This document shows, in pieces, positions 9,351 to 20,872 of a stretch of DNA of 64,000 nucleotides. Made by a program: the position numbers and the translations under genes. Below the pieces are notes generated by a model that was not told where the DNA came from, did no database searches, and saw nothing but the letters and a program-made list of their open reading frames with translations. The DNA lies in NCBI GenBank assembly GCA_012845835.1, contig JABAKD010000001.1, positions 15,846,882 through 15,910,881 of the forward strand, read 5' to 3'. Within the stretch, counting starts at the first letter, position 1, and each line of letters begins with the position of its first letter. Source of the stretch: Undaria pinnatifida. Its lineage: Eukaryota; Sar; Phaeophyceae; Laminariales; Alariaceae.

Positions 9351-12300
9351 TAAGATAATCCGAACACGAGCCAAAAACCTGGACACGCAAGGAGGGAACA
9401 AAGGGGAAAAAAATACCCCAGGAAAAGACGAAAAGTGCTATGTACCTACTAGTCGGCCTGGTACCTTGCTACCCTGTCTGCCATCTCCTTCCTGCCTTCG
9501 TCCACCGCGGTCTCCCTTCTATTCCTCCTGTTGCCCCCCCTGCCCCCATTCCCTTGGACGGCTTTCCTTCTACTCCTCCTGTTTCCCCCCCTCCCCCCTT
9601 TGTGTTCTTCTCATTAAACCAAAATACCGTGTAAAAGAGAGAAACAACGAAAGAAACCAAGACAAAATAAATAAATAAACTATAGGTCTATGCAAACCAG
9701 CACACCAGTTCTACTTGCAGCCCCAAAACGAAAAAAACATGAAACATTCAACAGCAGAGAACAAAAAACATAACACGGGAAAAGCAATCGGAAAGAAAGA
9801 GGGGGGGGGAAACAGGACGGCACGACGAAAGACCCAGGCATGCTATTATAGCGGCAGGGAGGATGCGTCAGTTTTGGGGGGGGGGGTTCAGTGCGGTGGC
9901 TCGGGGTAACTCGCGCGAGAGTAACCCCCCCCTGACCTTTTCCTGTGCGGTCTTAGGCTTTTTCCTGTTGATTTTAATTTTGATAATATTTAAAAAAAAA
10001 ATCGCACTGAATGGAATGCTTTGGCATGGTTTTAAGCTCCGCTAATGCGCGCGATAAAAAAAAAAAAAAAAATCCCCCTTCCTACAGATTGTATCATGCT
10101 GGGGAGTCAGTTGTGCGAGTATGATAGGTCTTATACTATAAATACCTGTATCCTTAATGAGGACATACAACCCGCAATAATACGCGCGATCGGAGTATCA
10201 CACACGGCTTGCAAAGATGAGTTTCGACAAAATATTCGATCTCACAGCTGGAGTGTACTTGAATTTTTTTATAAATACCCGGTAGCAAGAACGGGCGTAC
10301 GTATTATTAACATTCCCCCTACCAATAGACTAGATGCCGCCGTTGCCTTCGTCGAAAACGAAAAACGAAGCACTGCAACAACCAGCCAGCCCAGCCTGAG
10401 CCAGCAACTGACTATAATATTACATAGTCTCAGCAGTAGTAGTCTAGTAATATAATGGCAACAACGCATAGAGTCTATGTACGATGCCGCTACCTAACCG
10501 CAGTCGGGACAGCAACCTTTAGACTGGGTTTTGAACTGAAGCAATCAACTTTTCTTTAGTCTATACAACGTACTGTAATATATAAATATAGTCTAGACTA
10601 ATTACACTCCAACTAGATAATATACTGATGTGAGATCGAAGGTTCCGTCTCGAAGCTCGTCTTTACAAGCTGTGTACGTGATACTCCGATCGTGCGTGTT
10701 ACTGGGGGCTGTGTGTCCTCATTTTGTCGAGGATATTGTTGTTCTCGCATTCACTCGCATAATCAAGTCCGTGGTCACAGGACAGACTCCAGTCACTCCG
10801 GAGATGAGGAATGTCCCAGAGAGAAAACACAAACGAACCAAAGGTAGTACACGAATAGTCTATAGTCTATCACAGCTGATCAATGCATGTCATGCCTTCG
10901 CCAGAAACATATATAAAAGTGAAATCGGGAGTCAGCCTACGATGTGCCGGGTCCATACTGACTGGTGCATACGTCTCACTACTCGATGCGCGCCTGAAAA
11001 AAACGAACATACCGCTTGCCACCCAGGAAAGGCTACCACGTATGTGTTACACGTAGTACCCATCACTACGCATACGCCTGTCAGACTCAAGTCAAATGGA
11101 AGAAGAGAAACAAAGAAAGAAGAGGAAAGAAAGAAAAAAGAAGAGAAAAGACAAGACAAGACAAGAAGAGCAAGCAAGGAAGGAAATGAATGGGAAAAAA
11201 CGTCAACACTACAAGCAGACCCTACCTAGGAACTAACCAAAGACGGCATTGGGCTCATATAGGTTCTAAAGTGCATCATCAATGACACTGGGTTGAGAAC
11301 GCAACAAGGCGAAGCAGTCAGGGCGGCGTTACGATAGCTTGTGGCGGCCGTTGGAAGGCCCAAAAACTTAAAAGACGATGATGACCAGCAGAGTCTCTCC
11401 AAGCGCCCCCCTCCCAGCAGGTATTATTAGTTGAAAAATAAATGAAAAGATACTTGTTTATTTCATTGAGCTGTTGGATCGGCCAACAAGGATTTTGGAT
11501 CAACACTCGACTTGGCAAGCTGCGTGTGATACTTCGATCGCGCGTGTTACGGGGTGTGTATACCCTCGTGAAGGATACAGGTCGGTGACGCCGCTGCTAA
11601 TGTCAGGGTCCACAGGACTAACACGTTCAACCTTGTTCTGCTCACGGAAACTGTAAAACCCGACAAAACCAGACATGCATCTATCTGTGGACTTTTACAG
11701 TATTCAAACGGTTGTTACAGCAGTTGTGAAGTTTTTGAATGGAGTGCTTGGGTCTACCGGGTTTGTGCGCAAGTTCCTGTTTTTACTTCCTGTATTATAT
11801 GTGACAGGCCAGCGATGGTCCAGCCCAGGCCTAATGCTCCGGTTGGTTGTTATTGATGGTGCTGTCGAGTTATGCTGGAACATGCGGTGGACGACGTCGA
11901 TCGCTTCTGTTGCGAAGTGATCTCTCTTCTGCTCGGCAGGGATACACACAATTAATATCCATTGTGTTTTTCAACCGTTTCACTCCGGTGACGTCATTAT
12001 ATTTGGGGGCAGTCATCGGTATACTATAAATACAGGTAGTCTATACTCCCTATGGGTTGGGGTTAGGGTTAGTTCCATCCATGGTGAAAAACACGATAAT
12101 AATGTTGGACAACCCGCAATTCGATCGTCGATTTTCGTCGATTTTCGCCATGCAACGTGACCCCGGGTGTGAGTTACTCAGTGCTACTGTACTGGGAGAG
12201 AGGGCGAGAGTAGTGCGAGGACAATAAATGGGATGCTAAAACGAAAACAAAAGCAGTGTTTGTGTATGTATGGCTGTCTCGTAGTTTTTTTGTGGCTACC

Positions 12301-12761
12301 CTCATCCAGGAGGCATCATCAGCACGGACGCTGGTTAGAGGGTTGGAAAGGTCGTTTTGATCTGGAGAACACGCGCACGCACACCCCCAAAACTACCAGG
12401 TCCTCGATGTGAAGAAATACGCACATCGTAGAGCCGGTCGTGTGTGCGTGTGTGTTTCCTTATATTTCACACCCATCTACACCCAGCACAACAACCGGTG
12501 TCCATCTTCCATGAATACATAGTTGTTGCCCTAGAATACTGCTTTGTACTACCAGGTACTACCTAAAAAATGAAAAAATACACTTTGTTCACCTACCTGT
12601 GAGACCAAAAAGGTTTTGATCAAACTCAGCTTCTTGCAAGCTACTATTGTATTGGTTCGGTCTAAATCCCGTGTACTATATGCGTGGATCAAGGTTACAG
12701 CACTAGCACTCTTCCCTCTTCGTCGACTCGCAATCGAATCGCGTGGTAACGGAAGAACTCT
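9351..12761. other. Interior between the long direct repeats; non-coding repeats
   Basis: No gene supported. Contents: C/T-rich tract 9480-9600; G runs near 9810 and 9885; a GGGGTAACTCGCGCGAGA palindrome-like site at 9902-9930; family R segments at 10190-10262 (reverse), 10625-10915 and 11510-11665; TATAAATAC motifs at 10137, 10269 and 12024; GGTTAGGGTTAG at about 12064; GT-rich segment at 12436-12456. Confidence 0.45.
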
Positions 12762-13190
12762 CAATGTGTGTGTGTGTTCTTCACATTAAACCGTTCTTCT
12801 ACTCGTCGACATCCAGCACACCCAGTGTCCGTATTGATTCTTCACCCTAGAAAGATCAGCTCTGTGGTCACAAGCCACGACACAGAGATAATGCATCGTA
12901 ATGCATTCGACAACGCAATGTCATGCCCTAGTACTGGGTACGACAGGCACAACATACATACGTCAGCAACAGAAATACATTGGAAGAGAGAAATACGAAA
13001 TAAACAAAAACAAAAACAAAAACAAAAAACAAAAACAAAATAAGAAAACAAATAAAAACAAAGATAAAAATAAAACAAAAAATGAAACAAACAAAATGAA
13101 GGGGAAATCGAAGAAACAACCCAACCGGAAAGGAGAGCCAAAGCTCGGAAAAGAAACATAATAAAATGAAATAAAATAAAGTAAAGTAAA
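12762..13190 (+). repeat. Long direct repeat, copy 2
   Basis: Second copy of the 8931-9350 segment in the same orientation, with starts offset by about 3.83 kb. Divergence begins right after AAAACCAAA in both copies. The ends do not show TG..CA, so this is not clearly an LTR pair. Confidence 0.9.
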
Positions 13191-13857
13191 ACCAAATAGG
13201 CGATGCCGAAACAGACTAAATACTACTGTAAACTGCTGCCGCCGGAGGATAAAAAAAAAAAAAAAAAATGATGCTGCTGCTGCTGAACACTGCTGTTTGT
13301 TGACAATGGCCACTGGAATCAGTACACTTTTCGATTTGTTTGTTTTTGGAGGTGCTAATTTTGTATTCCATCAGTGGGTTGATGTATGCCCCTTCACATC
13401 GAGCTGCTCTTTCTACGCATCAATATCCAGTACACCTAATACTGCTGTTCGTGCCGAGGCCTCTATATGTATGGCATGAAGAGGGACAGAAAAAGCTCTA
13501 TTTATTCATGTGTGATTGGTCACAACACGGTGAAAGAGCGAGAGATGCACATCCTCAAATACATTTTGAGGTTAGGCCATCGAAAATGACAAACGTGCTG
13601 AACACGAAAATAGCGCGCGGCATACAGAAGAACCCCAGAAAACCACACAAACAACTTGCAGGGGGGAAATACAAAGAACAAAGAACAAACAAATATAACG
13701 GAAGAAACAGTAATTAACAAAAGAAACGCAAGTGGGAGGGAAGCGATACCCAAGAAACCAAAATGATCGGTTATGACCGGTTGGGTACGTCTCAACATGT
13801 ACCGAGGGGGAGGCGTTCGGGTTATGCTCGGTAGGATAGGAGTGCGCTTGTCCACAA
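13191..13857. other. Intergenic, no gene seen
   Basis: Contains an A17-type run at about 13250-13267 and GCT triplets at 13271-13284. No supported coding region. Confidence 0.45.
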
Positions 13858-14065
13858 TGCAACAGTTCGTTCGCCATCACACGGGGAAGTGTCATGCCAT
13901 CGGCCATGGACCTTCCCCTTCGTATCTCAAAATCTCACGAGCTTACCTTCGAGAAACGCCAACCAAAGAAAAAGTCAATGATGACAGCAGTGGCTCCCTG
14001 AGAAAACGTTTCCAACCATTCTATATGTACTGTAAAATGCCCAATGATACGACCACAGCGGTACA
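13858..14065 (-). repeat. Gypsy 3' LTR (208 bp)
   Basis: On the minus strand it starts TGTACCGCTG and ends CTGTTGCA. It matches the right LTR through GTTCGTTCGC, ATCACACGGGGAAGTG, GCCATCGGCCATGGACC, AATGATGACAG, CTCCCTGAGAAAACGT and CCCAATGATACGA. A purine-rich GGAGGGTGC lies just before the TG, as expected for a polypurine tract. Confidence 0.85.
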
Positions 14066-14579
14066 GCACCCTCCAAAAGCCCATCTCGGGCTACCAACCT
14101 CAAGTTGGCTCAGACCGAGTAGCTTTGATAAACATTGCTGTCCGTACGTGGGGCAATGGTCAAGTCCAACACATCCCGGTCAGTTTCACCCTGACCCAAG
14201 ATCTACCACATTTACTGACCGTGGACAACGATTGCTAAGCAGCCCCGTCATCACCAATGCATCTTCAAGCAAACCACGCACCAAGCGTCACACCTCCAAT
14301 TGCGCATGCAACTTGCCGAAACCCAGACCCCATAAGGAATGGGCATTGCAGTATATATATACAAAAGCCACCCGTAAAACGGAAGCATCAACCCCGGACA
14401 TGCTCTGTCCACGCACAGCCTCGGCGCTGAACCGCCAGCTGTGGCTGCGCCGGGCACTATCAGCACTATCAGCGCCCCATGCAGAAACTCCAAATTCAGA
14501 AAATGTAAAAATTCAAAATTGAGGAAATCAGAAAATCAGCAAGTCGGAATCCGAGACCCCCCGACAAACCAAAGTTTGA
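14066..14579 (-). other. 3' untranslated part of the gypsy element
   Basis: Lies between the chromodomain-like tail and the 3' LTR. No conserved coding block is seen. ORFs here in both directions have no recognisable features. Confidence 0.5.
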
Positions 14580-14798
14580 TCACAAACGTGTACCATACCG
14601 CAATACGAGCCACGCATCTGATAAGTCTTCAGCGGCAGCGGCTTGAGCCCTCTTGGCAACACGGCCGACGTCATGGACCCCCCGTGACACCGGCTCCCAG
14701 GTGCTCTCCGCCCCCTCCGGCCCTCCCAAGGCCACCTTGACGACAAACTCGTCATCACCACCGAGCGGCAGTCGGGGCAAGACTCTCCCGCACTCCAC
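14580..14798 (-). pseudogene. Chromodomain-like integrase tail
   Basis: The minus-strand frame reads DDEFVVKVALGGPEGAESTWEPVSR (in two overlapping blocks), which fits the F-V-V-K..G..E.TWEP pattern at the C-terminus of gypsy integrases. It then reads AWLVLRYGTRL to a stop. It is fused by deletion to the post-protease linker, where the neighbouring frame contains GAKVVRANPP. Confidence 0.65.
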
Positions 14799-14799
14799 G

Positions 14800-15700
14800 G
14801 CAGGCGATTACGCCCAGGTGGGGGATTCGCGCGCACCACCTTTGCACCTGAATGAAGCCGGACCGCCACAGGCTTCTTGCGTGCAGGTGGGTCACCCGGC
14901 AACACCCGACGTAACACGTCAAGGTGCGTGCGAAAAACGATATCGCGCAGCATCTTGGCACATCCCGGCGGGGAATCATGGTCAACAGAGTCATCGACAG
15001 TCGTCTCCAACACGCCCACACGATCCCGCATTTCCACCTGGGAACCCTGGAATAGCATGGGTCGTTGAGACGGCAGCAGCGTCAGTGTAACCTCATTGTC
15101 CACGTCCCGCTCCACGTCGCCTGGAGCGACGCCCGGCACGAATGCTGTGACAGCCATCGCCGCTCGCAGCACAGCACCATCGTTGGGCTCGCCCACCGAA
15201 CGAACTGTAAGCTCCATCCCAGCGCCATCGTGACGCCCTTGCTCCTTCAGTACAGAGGCCTTGAGCTGTGCCATGACGTCGATGCCGAGTTCTTCCCTCA
15301 GCGTTTTCTGCCCGATGATAACCACATCGCCCCCCCCCAGGGGCTACAATAAACGGCGTGGTAAATCGGACTGGTCCCCATGGTGTTTCGATCGTTAAGT
15401 GGAGCGGACACGATTGCGGCTCAATATCACACTCCTGGCCCAACGACGTCACCACACGCGCATCAAACGCCTGCGTTAACGCGGTTTGTGTCATCCCCGG
15501 CTGTCCCCGCAGGGCCTGTACCTCCGACATTGCCGTGATGCTTGAACCAGAATCCATGAGCACCTTGACTTCAGCAGCCGCGGAAGCACCGGGAATCGCA
15601 AGATGCCCCGCGAGATGCTGCGTCAGACCCATCACGCGCGTTTCGTTCCCTACCGAATCCACGATCGTGTCACCACATCTGACAGACTGCACGACCGCGA
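14800..15700 (-). pseudogene. Gypsy aspartic protease and post-protease linker
   Basis: The retropepsin active-site block VLMDSGSSITAMS is encoded at about 15535-15560 (DSG triad). Downstream, TPWGPVRFTTPFIVAPGGG ends at the C-run near 15332-15340. The coding then resumes in another frame as DVVIIGQKTLREELGIDVMA, so a single-base length change in that homopolymer broke the frame. The linker continues through LRRVLPGDPPARKKPVAVRL and HSGAKVV, typical of the segment leading to reverse transcriptase. The reverse transcriptase itself is missing. Confidence 0.85.
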
Positions 15701-15929
15701 CACCTGCGGAATAAATGGTGCTGGAATCTGCACGCCACTGCTATCATGCGGTTGCCAGCGGCTGCACCAAAACAGAGTGAACAACTGGTGCTGCCTTATG
15801 TGGCCCAGTGCGCTGGGGAACCTGGTGCTGCACCGTGTCGGTGAGCCCGTTTTCCGCTGGCGTCATCTTCCGCGGCACGCGAATGTACACGTAGTCGTCA
15901 TCCTGCGTAGACGCTTCAAACACAGCAAG

Positions 15930-17440
15930 TTAGATCTTCGAAACTTGCGCTTTTGAGGCGGTCTGGTACCCACTAGATCGAGGGGCGCCACCCCAGTTGT
16001 CTTGCTCCGGGTATGCTGAACGGGACCGTTTGTGGACTGCTGCTGCTGTACAGGGGTCTGGCCGTGGCTCTAGCTTTGGGGACAGCCCCACTGCCAGTGT
16101 CCCTGCTTGCCGCATACAAGACACTCGTTGCTGTCGTACCGACTCTTCCGCTTTGCTTCCACACCAGCAGCCTTGGCATTCTTGCGTAATTTTTGTGCTC
16201 GTCAGCAGTACTTCCCTGCGGGTTGATCCCCGCAGCATCCATCGACCTAGCGTCACGCCGTTTTGATGTTTGCTGGCGTTCAGCATCATCGGCCTCAATT
16301 ACAGCTTGCGGTGGTCCCGTTGCTGCTTGGCAATATTGATTGAACAACGCGTCAGGGTCGTGCGTTACGAGATCGAAACGCATCTAAGTTTTCCACCTTG
16401 CGGCGGAACTCGAGGGGTTCGATTCCCGCCGCTATTGCCTCATTCAGCACCTTGCCACTCTTATTTTTTTTTTCACGCACGCTACGATAGAGCTAGCACT
16501 TTTTTCTTCTGAGAAATGTTTTCTGAATGAAGGAACTCCTTAACCCGAAATCATCAGAGAAAAAAGTCACTATTTTTGCATGAAATTCTCGTCGCGTACC
16601 TAGGCCCCATGGTGTTTTTCATCCAGTAGCGGGGTTTTATTTTTCTCCAAATCCGTTTTTGGGAGGGACATGTCTTGAGCTCCCAAATTGAGGGGTAGTA
16701 CCCCTCAAGAAAAAACGGGTTCACCTCGATCGTAGCGCGTGTCCTTTACCGTGTACTGCCGACCAGCCCGCTGTCAGCAAGGTATTATTTCCGCAGGGCG
16801 CGTTTTTGCATCAACACACTCTTGTTATCTACCAGCACGCTCGCATCCATCTTAAGCACACGGTATATCTGGCGCCGAAAGTCCTCATCACTCGTCTGCT
16901 GCATACCAACGCCAGCAAACGTTTCTGAGCCCTTGCATAAGCTCCTCCTCGGATAGGTCAACCCAAGGGTTGCCATCGTAGAGCTCATCAGCCACCATCA
17001 TTTGGGTCGCCGAATCTACCAGCTCTCGCCCCCTCGAGAGCACCCGGTCTCCTCCATCTTGGTTTGTGATATGCGTGTGCTGCTCGTACCCCGAGTAAGC
17101 AACGAGAAATTCGCGCTTATCTTGGAAGGTAGCAGCATCGCCACCCAACCTAGGTGGCCTGTCTCCTCCTATCGTCACCTTGACCTCTGGCTTCACCCGG
17201 CCGCCGGCTCGACCTCCACCTCTCGGGTTGCCCCAACTTGCAGAATGGACTCGGCCAGCGCCCTGCGCTCGCACTCCTATTGCTGCTGTATGTCCTTCCG
17301 TCGCTTTCGGCTGGTGTCCGACACCAACACGTATAACACTGCTTTCCGCCCTCTGAAGAGCAAATTGTTCTGGTTTCGGGCAGCAAGCAGAACTCACCCA
17401 ATTCAATTGAACTGTATCGACTCGCGCGACCGCGAGCCCG
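15930..17440 (-). pseudogene. Gypsy gag with CCHC zinc knuckle
   Basis: From the right: a gag-like segment reads EFLVAYSGYEQHTHITNQ, SRGRELVDSATQMM, DLSEEELMQGL and RRQIYRVLKMDASVL. A MITE interrupts at 16478-16740. Gag then resumes as FDLVTHDPDALFNQYCQAA. A CCHC zinc knuckle (C-LV-C-GKQG-H-WQWG-C) is encoded at 16082-16123. At least three frame changes are needed to follow the protein, so it is dead. The zinc knuckle would bind RNA in an intact gag. Confidence 0.85.
16478..16740 (+). mobile_element. MITE-A inserted in gypsy gag
   Basis: Ends are CGCTACGATAGAGCT and its degenerate complement ATCGTAGCGCGT. The internal blocks CTCCTTAACCCGAAATC and GTCTTGAGCTCCCAAATTGAGG match the family. Gag coding is recognisable on both sides. 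Confidence 0.9.
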
Positions 17441-17498
17441 GTGGTATCAGCTCCGAGGACTTCCGTCCGTAGGCTCGAAGTGCGTTTTTGCCGCTCAA

Positions 17499-17688
17499 TG
17501 CAATAGTTCGTTCGCTATCACACGGGGAAGTGCCGTGCCATCGGCCATGGACCTTTCCGTTCGACTCTCAAGAGCTCAAGAGCTCACAAGAACACCAATG
17601 ATGACAGTGGAACTCCCTGAGAAAACGTATCCAAACCGCTCTCTAGATGCGCGGTAAATAAGCCCAATGATACGAGCAAAGCGGTCCA
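17499..17688 (-). repeat. Gypsy 5' LTR (190 bp)
   Basis: Partner of 13858-14065, roughly 80-85% identical by eye with small indels. Read on the minus strand it ends CTATTGCA, and the next bases TTGAGCGGC would be the primer-binding region. Confidence 0.85.
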
Positions 17689-18065
17689 GAGGTCAACTGC
17701 GGTACCCGACACCTAGGTATTAGTTCGGTATGAGCTCAATACTGATACCCGGCACTTCGGCACGACCTCAATACCGGTACCTTGGCAACTTCGGTATAAG
17801 TTCGGTATGAAGTAAATACCAGTTCGCCCGACACTTCGGTAAGTTCGGTATAAACTCAACCCCAGTATCCGACTCTTCGAGATGGGTTCGGCACGAACTC
17901 AATACTTGGCACTCGATACTTCGAAAATATCGGTATTTGAGTTTAATACCGGTACCCCGCAATTCGGTGTTAGTCCGGCGCATTTTAAAAGCCGGTACCC
18001 GACACCTCGGCAGATTTCGGTAGGAACTCATTACGGGTACCCAATACTTCGGTAACGGCCAAGAG
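17689..18065 (+). repeat. Minisatellite of about 40-45-bp units
   Basis: Degenerate repeats of GGTACCCGACACTTCGGTA, AGTTCGGTATGA and ACTCAATACCGGTA. About eight to nine units by eye. Confidence 0.85.
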
Positions 18066-19328
18066 TCTACGTTAGAAGTGTTGTAGGGGGATGCCCCCAT
18101 TTTACGTGCATTGCTTCATGTACAGTATACAGGAGACGCAATGATGTTTCATGTGGGATGACTTTTTTCCCTCTTTTTGGCGCCTCCCTCGTCGACCATA
18201 GATACCACCTCGCTCGCCTGACGGAAGGCTTCGGCGGGGGGGGTGTACCTTTTTTACCTCAAGGTTTGAGCCGCTCGTACGAGACCAAGTTCCTCACGGG
18301 CAAAACGACGTTTTTCTCAAAATCCTCCTGGAGACACGGGCAAAAAAAAGCGTAAGCTCCATACAGGTTTGTTCGTTAACCAGTTATTGTCCATCTGCAA
18401 AACGCGAAGACTTGATGTTGACCTCGCCCCTTCGGTTAAGTCAACACACACCGTGGACTAGCCGGCCTTCTTCTGCCGAACCCTTCAAGGTTTGGCCAGG
18501 GAGGTGCGACACAGCCACCCCACACGACGTTGGGCGATTGCGTAGGCGCAGCGTAGGTTACAATCCCACTCTTGATTAACATCGAAAATTTGTAACAGTC
18601 ACGAATTGAAACCTTAAAACAACAGTCACGAATTGAAACCTTAAAACCGCAAAAGAGAAACATAGGGGTTACTCGCGCGAGTAACCCCCAGCCACCGTAA
18701 AAAAAAAAAAAAAAAAAGATACCCCCCCCAACGTAGCCTGGGTCTTAAGTCGGCAAGTCAGCTGGACACAAGCTGGCTTCGCCCGCCGACTTGCCGACTG
18801 AAGTCAGTTGGTCGGCCCCATAGTAAGGGGTGCAGCAGACATTTTCTGAGCGCTCGTAGCATATTTAAGGTACAGCTAGAGCTCAATTGTTCACCCGAAA
18901 CCCGACCTTGAAGGCACAAATAATTGGGGCAACCTGGCCAAGCTTGTGTGCCCTAGAGTCCTAAATGTAGTCCTGAACAAGAAATATGTCCGAAACCTTG
19001 GTGGAATTACGTCGCAAATCTCGTAGTTTCTCGCTTGAGGAGGTCAATCGGCCACAATATGTGGAAACCCCAAAAGTGCAACCTCTACGGCGGGACGACT
19101 CGCTAACGGCACCAAACCGATCAATCAGTGTGGTCGTCAAGTCTTGCCGACTTACAGCTCTGGCGGTCCGAACCTCGTCGACAATGGGCAGTAGCAGAGT
19201 GTGTACGTTATTTGCAAAGCCCCTCCAGTCGTGACAGTTTGTGCTAGAGCTGTGAGTCATCGGCAGATTTCCACGAGTAAAACTATCTAAACTGATCAGT
19301 CGACACGGCAGAGGCGCAACTACGGACA
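18066..19328. other. Intergenic with small repeats
   Basis: Contains a 27-bp tandem duplication (18594-18620, 18621-18647), a 24-bp palindrome (18665-18688), an A-run at 18700-18717, and an inverted pair AGTCGGCAAGT / ACTTGCCGACT around 18750-18800. Segment 19030-19100 (GAGGTCAATCGGCCACAA, AAGTGCAACCTCTACGG) is related to 26725-26790. No gene is supported. Confidence 0.45.
18665..18688. repeat. Perfect 24-bp palindrome
   Basis: GGGGTTACTCGC followed by its exact complement GCGAGTAACCCC. It is a member of the recurring palindrome set with 9902, 21172, 27269 and 27905. Confidence 0.95.
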
Positions 19329-19606
19329 CGTGCTACAATAATGGTATGGTATCACTTTTCGGCTAAAACGCCTCCTGAGCGACTGTGCTCGCTTAACCCA
19401 AAATCGTCGGAATTTCATTTTTTTTTCGCGCTTTTTTTTTTCGCGCTTTTTTAAAGAGCCTCTAGAGGCTATATGGGATTGTCCATCGGGTTGCACTTTT
19501 TTCGTTCTTGTCAAAATCGTTTTTGGGGTTAACAACCGAATAAATTCGCTCAGTAGGTTAGGACTCTCGGAAAAAAAAAGGATGCACCTCTCTCTGCCGC
19601 AGCATG
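19329..19606 (+). mobile_element. MITE-A copy
   Basis: CACGTGCTACAATAATGG start, CGCTTAACCCAAAATCGTCGG internal block, ATGCACCTCTCTCTGCCGCA end. Both ends are diverged. Confidence 0.75.
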
Positions 19607-19689
19607 CATTACAGCCTATTTAAATAGAAGCCGACGGACTGAGCTTCGGCTACGACCTCGACTTCTGCTTGCTGTAGATGCAAAATATC

Positions 19690-19975
19690 AAAGCTTTGGT
19701 GTGTCAGCCGGCCCGGGGTCCGGCCCAACAAATTTTTAAAATTCCCGGCCCGGACCGGACCGGCCCACCACATTCTCGGAAGACCCCGCCCTGCCCGGCC
19801 CAATCACAACTTTCAGATCGTCCCGGCCCATCAAAATCTGGAAAGAGTCGGCCCGGCCGGGCCCAAGACCATTTTCAGACTGGCCCGGCCCGGTCCGGCC
19901 CATCACCTTCTCAAAATACTCGGCCCGGCCCGGCCCATCACAACTTTCAGATCGGCCCATGACAAGTCTTGGAAA
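19690..19975 (+). repeat. GGCCCGGCC minisatellite
   Basis: About seven imperfect units built from CGGCCCGGCCCATCACAA, CTTTCAGATCGG and related spacers. Proline/glycine/arginine-rich translations on both strands are repeat artefacts. Confidence 0.85.
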
Positions 19976-20063
19976 GTGTAGCAAGTCTGATCGCCGGGTT
20001 TAGGGTGCCTGTCTCGCAAGTTAACGGGGGGTTAACGTGTTTTTGAAGGAAGGAGAGTTGGCA

Positions 20064-20325
20064 CGTGCTACACGATAGAGGTATACCGTTTTTTGGCTGT
20101 AACGGTTTCTGAATGACGGGGCTTCCTTAACCCAAAATCTCCGGAATCATTTAGGCCATTTTTGTTTTTTTACGATTTTCGTCGTGTGCCCCTGGGCCAT
20201 GGGACTTTTTCCATCGGGTAGCACTTTTTTTTTCCCTCCGAATCAGTTTTCGGGAGAGGTCTTGAGCTCCCAAATTGAGGGGTAGTAGTAGAAAAAAAAT
20301 GGTCATGTCACCTCTATCGCAGCAC
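20064..20325 (+). mobile_element. MITE-A copy
   Basis: Near-complete copy: CGTGCTACACGATAGAGGT at the left, CTTCCTTAACCCAAAATC, GTCTTGAGCTCCCAAATTGA, and ACCTCTATCGCAGCAC at the right. Confidence 0.9.
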
Positions 20326-20369
20326 TTGTCAGTTTCGAGAACTTTGGAGTTGAGCGATCGAGACGATAT

Positions 20370-20630
20370 GAGTCGTTCTACGGTAGCCCCCCCAACTATT
20401 CTTTAACGAAATCGCCGATTTCGAAACCCGCTCCGGGCCGTATCTTCTTAAATACGGTGCCCCTTGCCGCCCCGACGTCATCGTTCGATAGACCTTTGTT
20501 AGCATGGAAATGTTTGAGGATGCTTGTTTTTCATAGCACCCTTCCTCGTGTCTAGCAGCCATGATCCATTGAAACGTTCGTTAAAGAAAATCACCGTTTT
20601 TCGGGGGGGGGGGCTGTCGTAAAATCAGTC
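20370..20630 (+). mobile_element. MITE-B copy (intact reference)
   Basis: Ends GAGTCGTTCTACGGTAGCC and, inverted, GACTGATTTTACGACAGCC. The internal order AACGAAATCGCCG, CCCCGACGTCATCGTTCGAT, CACCCTTCCTCGTGTC, CGTTCGTTAAAGAAAATC defines the family. The TTAA in the last block is the empty site for the MITE-C insertion seen at 31157. Confidence 0.9.
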
Positions 20631-20872
20631 ACATCCACATGTAGAACTCATCCCACTCTAGCGGTGAAGCAGAACTTTCTTGAGATCCTAGCACCTGAAA
20701 CATTTTTTCGAGGGCATTCGCTCCCGCTATCCGACCAACAAAATGTCTGTACATGCTTTATAATAGCCCCTAAAACAAATGCACCCGTAAAATTACCGTA
20801 CCGACCGATAGTCCCACGCTCTTTGTGCAGCCCCTAACCCCGTCCAGAAACGTTTTGCCGAAATAGTGCAGC

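Larger units (their letters stand above)
13858..17688 (-). mobile_element. Internally deleted Ty3/gypsy LTR retrotransposon
   Basis: Two LTRs (13858-14065 and 17499-17688) bracket gag and pol remnants that all read on the minus strand. Gag, zinc knuckle and protease follow in order. After the post-protease linker the sequence jumps to a chromodomain-like tail, so most reverse transcriptase, RNase H and integrase is missing. A MITE-A copy is inserted in gag at 16478-16740. The element cannot move on its own. I could not find a clean target duplication outside the LTRs. Confidence 0.85.

Noticed and set aside
9035-9401. Phe-rich membrane-like ORFs (also 12842-13313)
   Set aside because: They are the antisense of an A-rich low-complexity tract in the long direct repeat.
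8931-13190. Confident LTR retrotransposon call for the 420-bp direct repeats
   Set aside because: No TG..CA ends, no primer site or purine tract, and no gag or pol between them. Kept only as a direct repeat.
17430-17460. TGGTATCAGCTCC as a plus-strand primer-binding site
   Set aside because: The gypsy element reads on the minus strand, so a plus-strand primer site here is on the wrong strand and side of the LTR.
18594-18647. CRISPR-like repeat containing GAATTGAAAC, two units
   Set aside because: The units are directly adjacent with no spacer, there are only two, and the window is eukaryotic. It is a plain tandem duplication.
19690-19984. Pro/Gly/Arg-rich ORFs
   Set aside because: Artefact of the GGCCCGGCC minisatellite.
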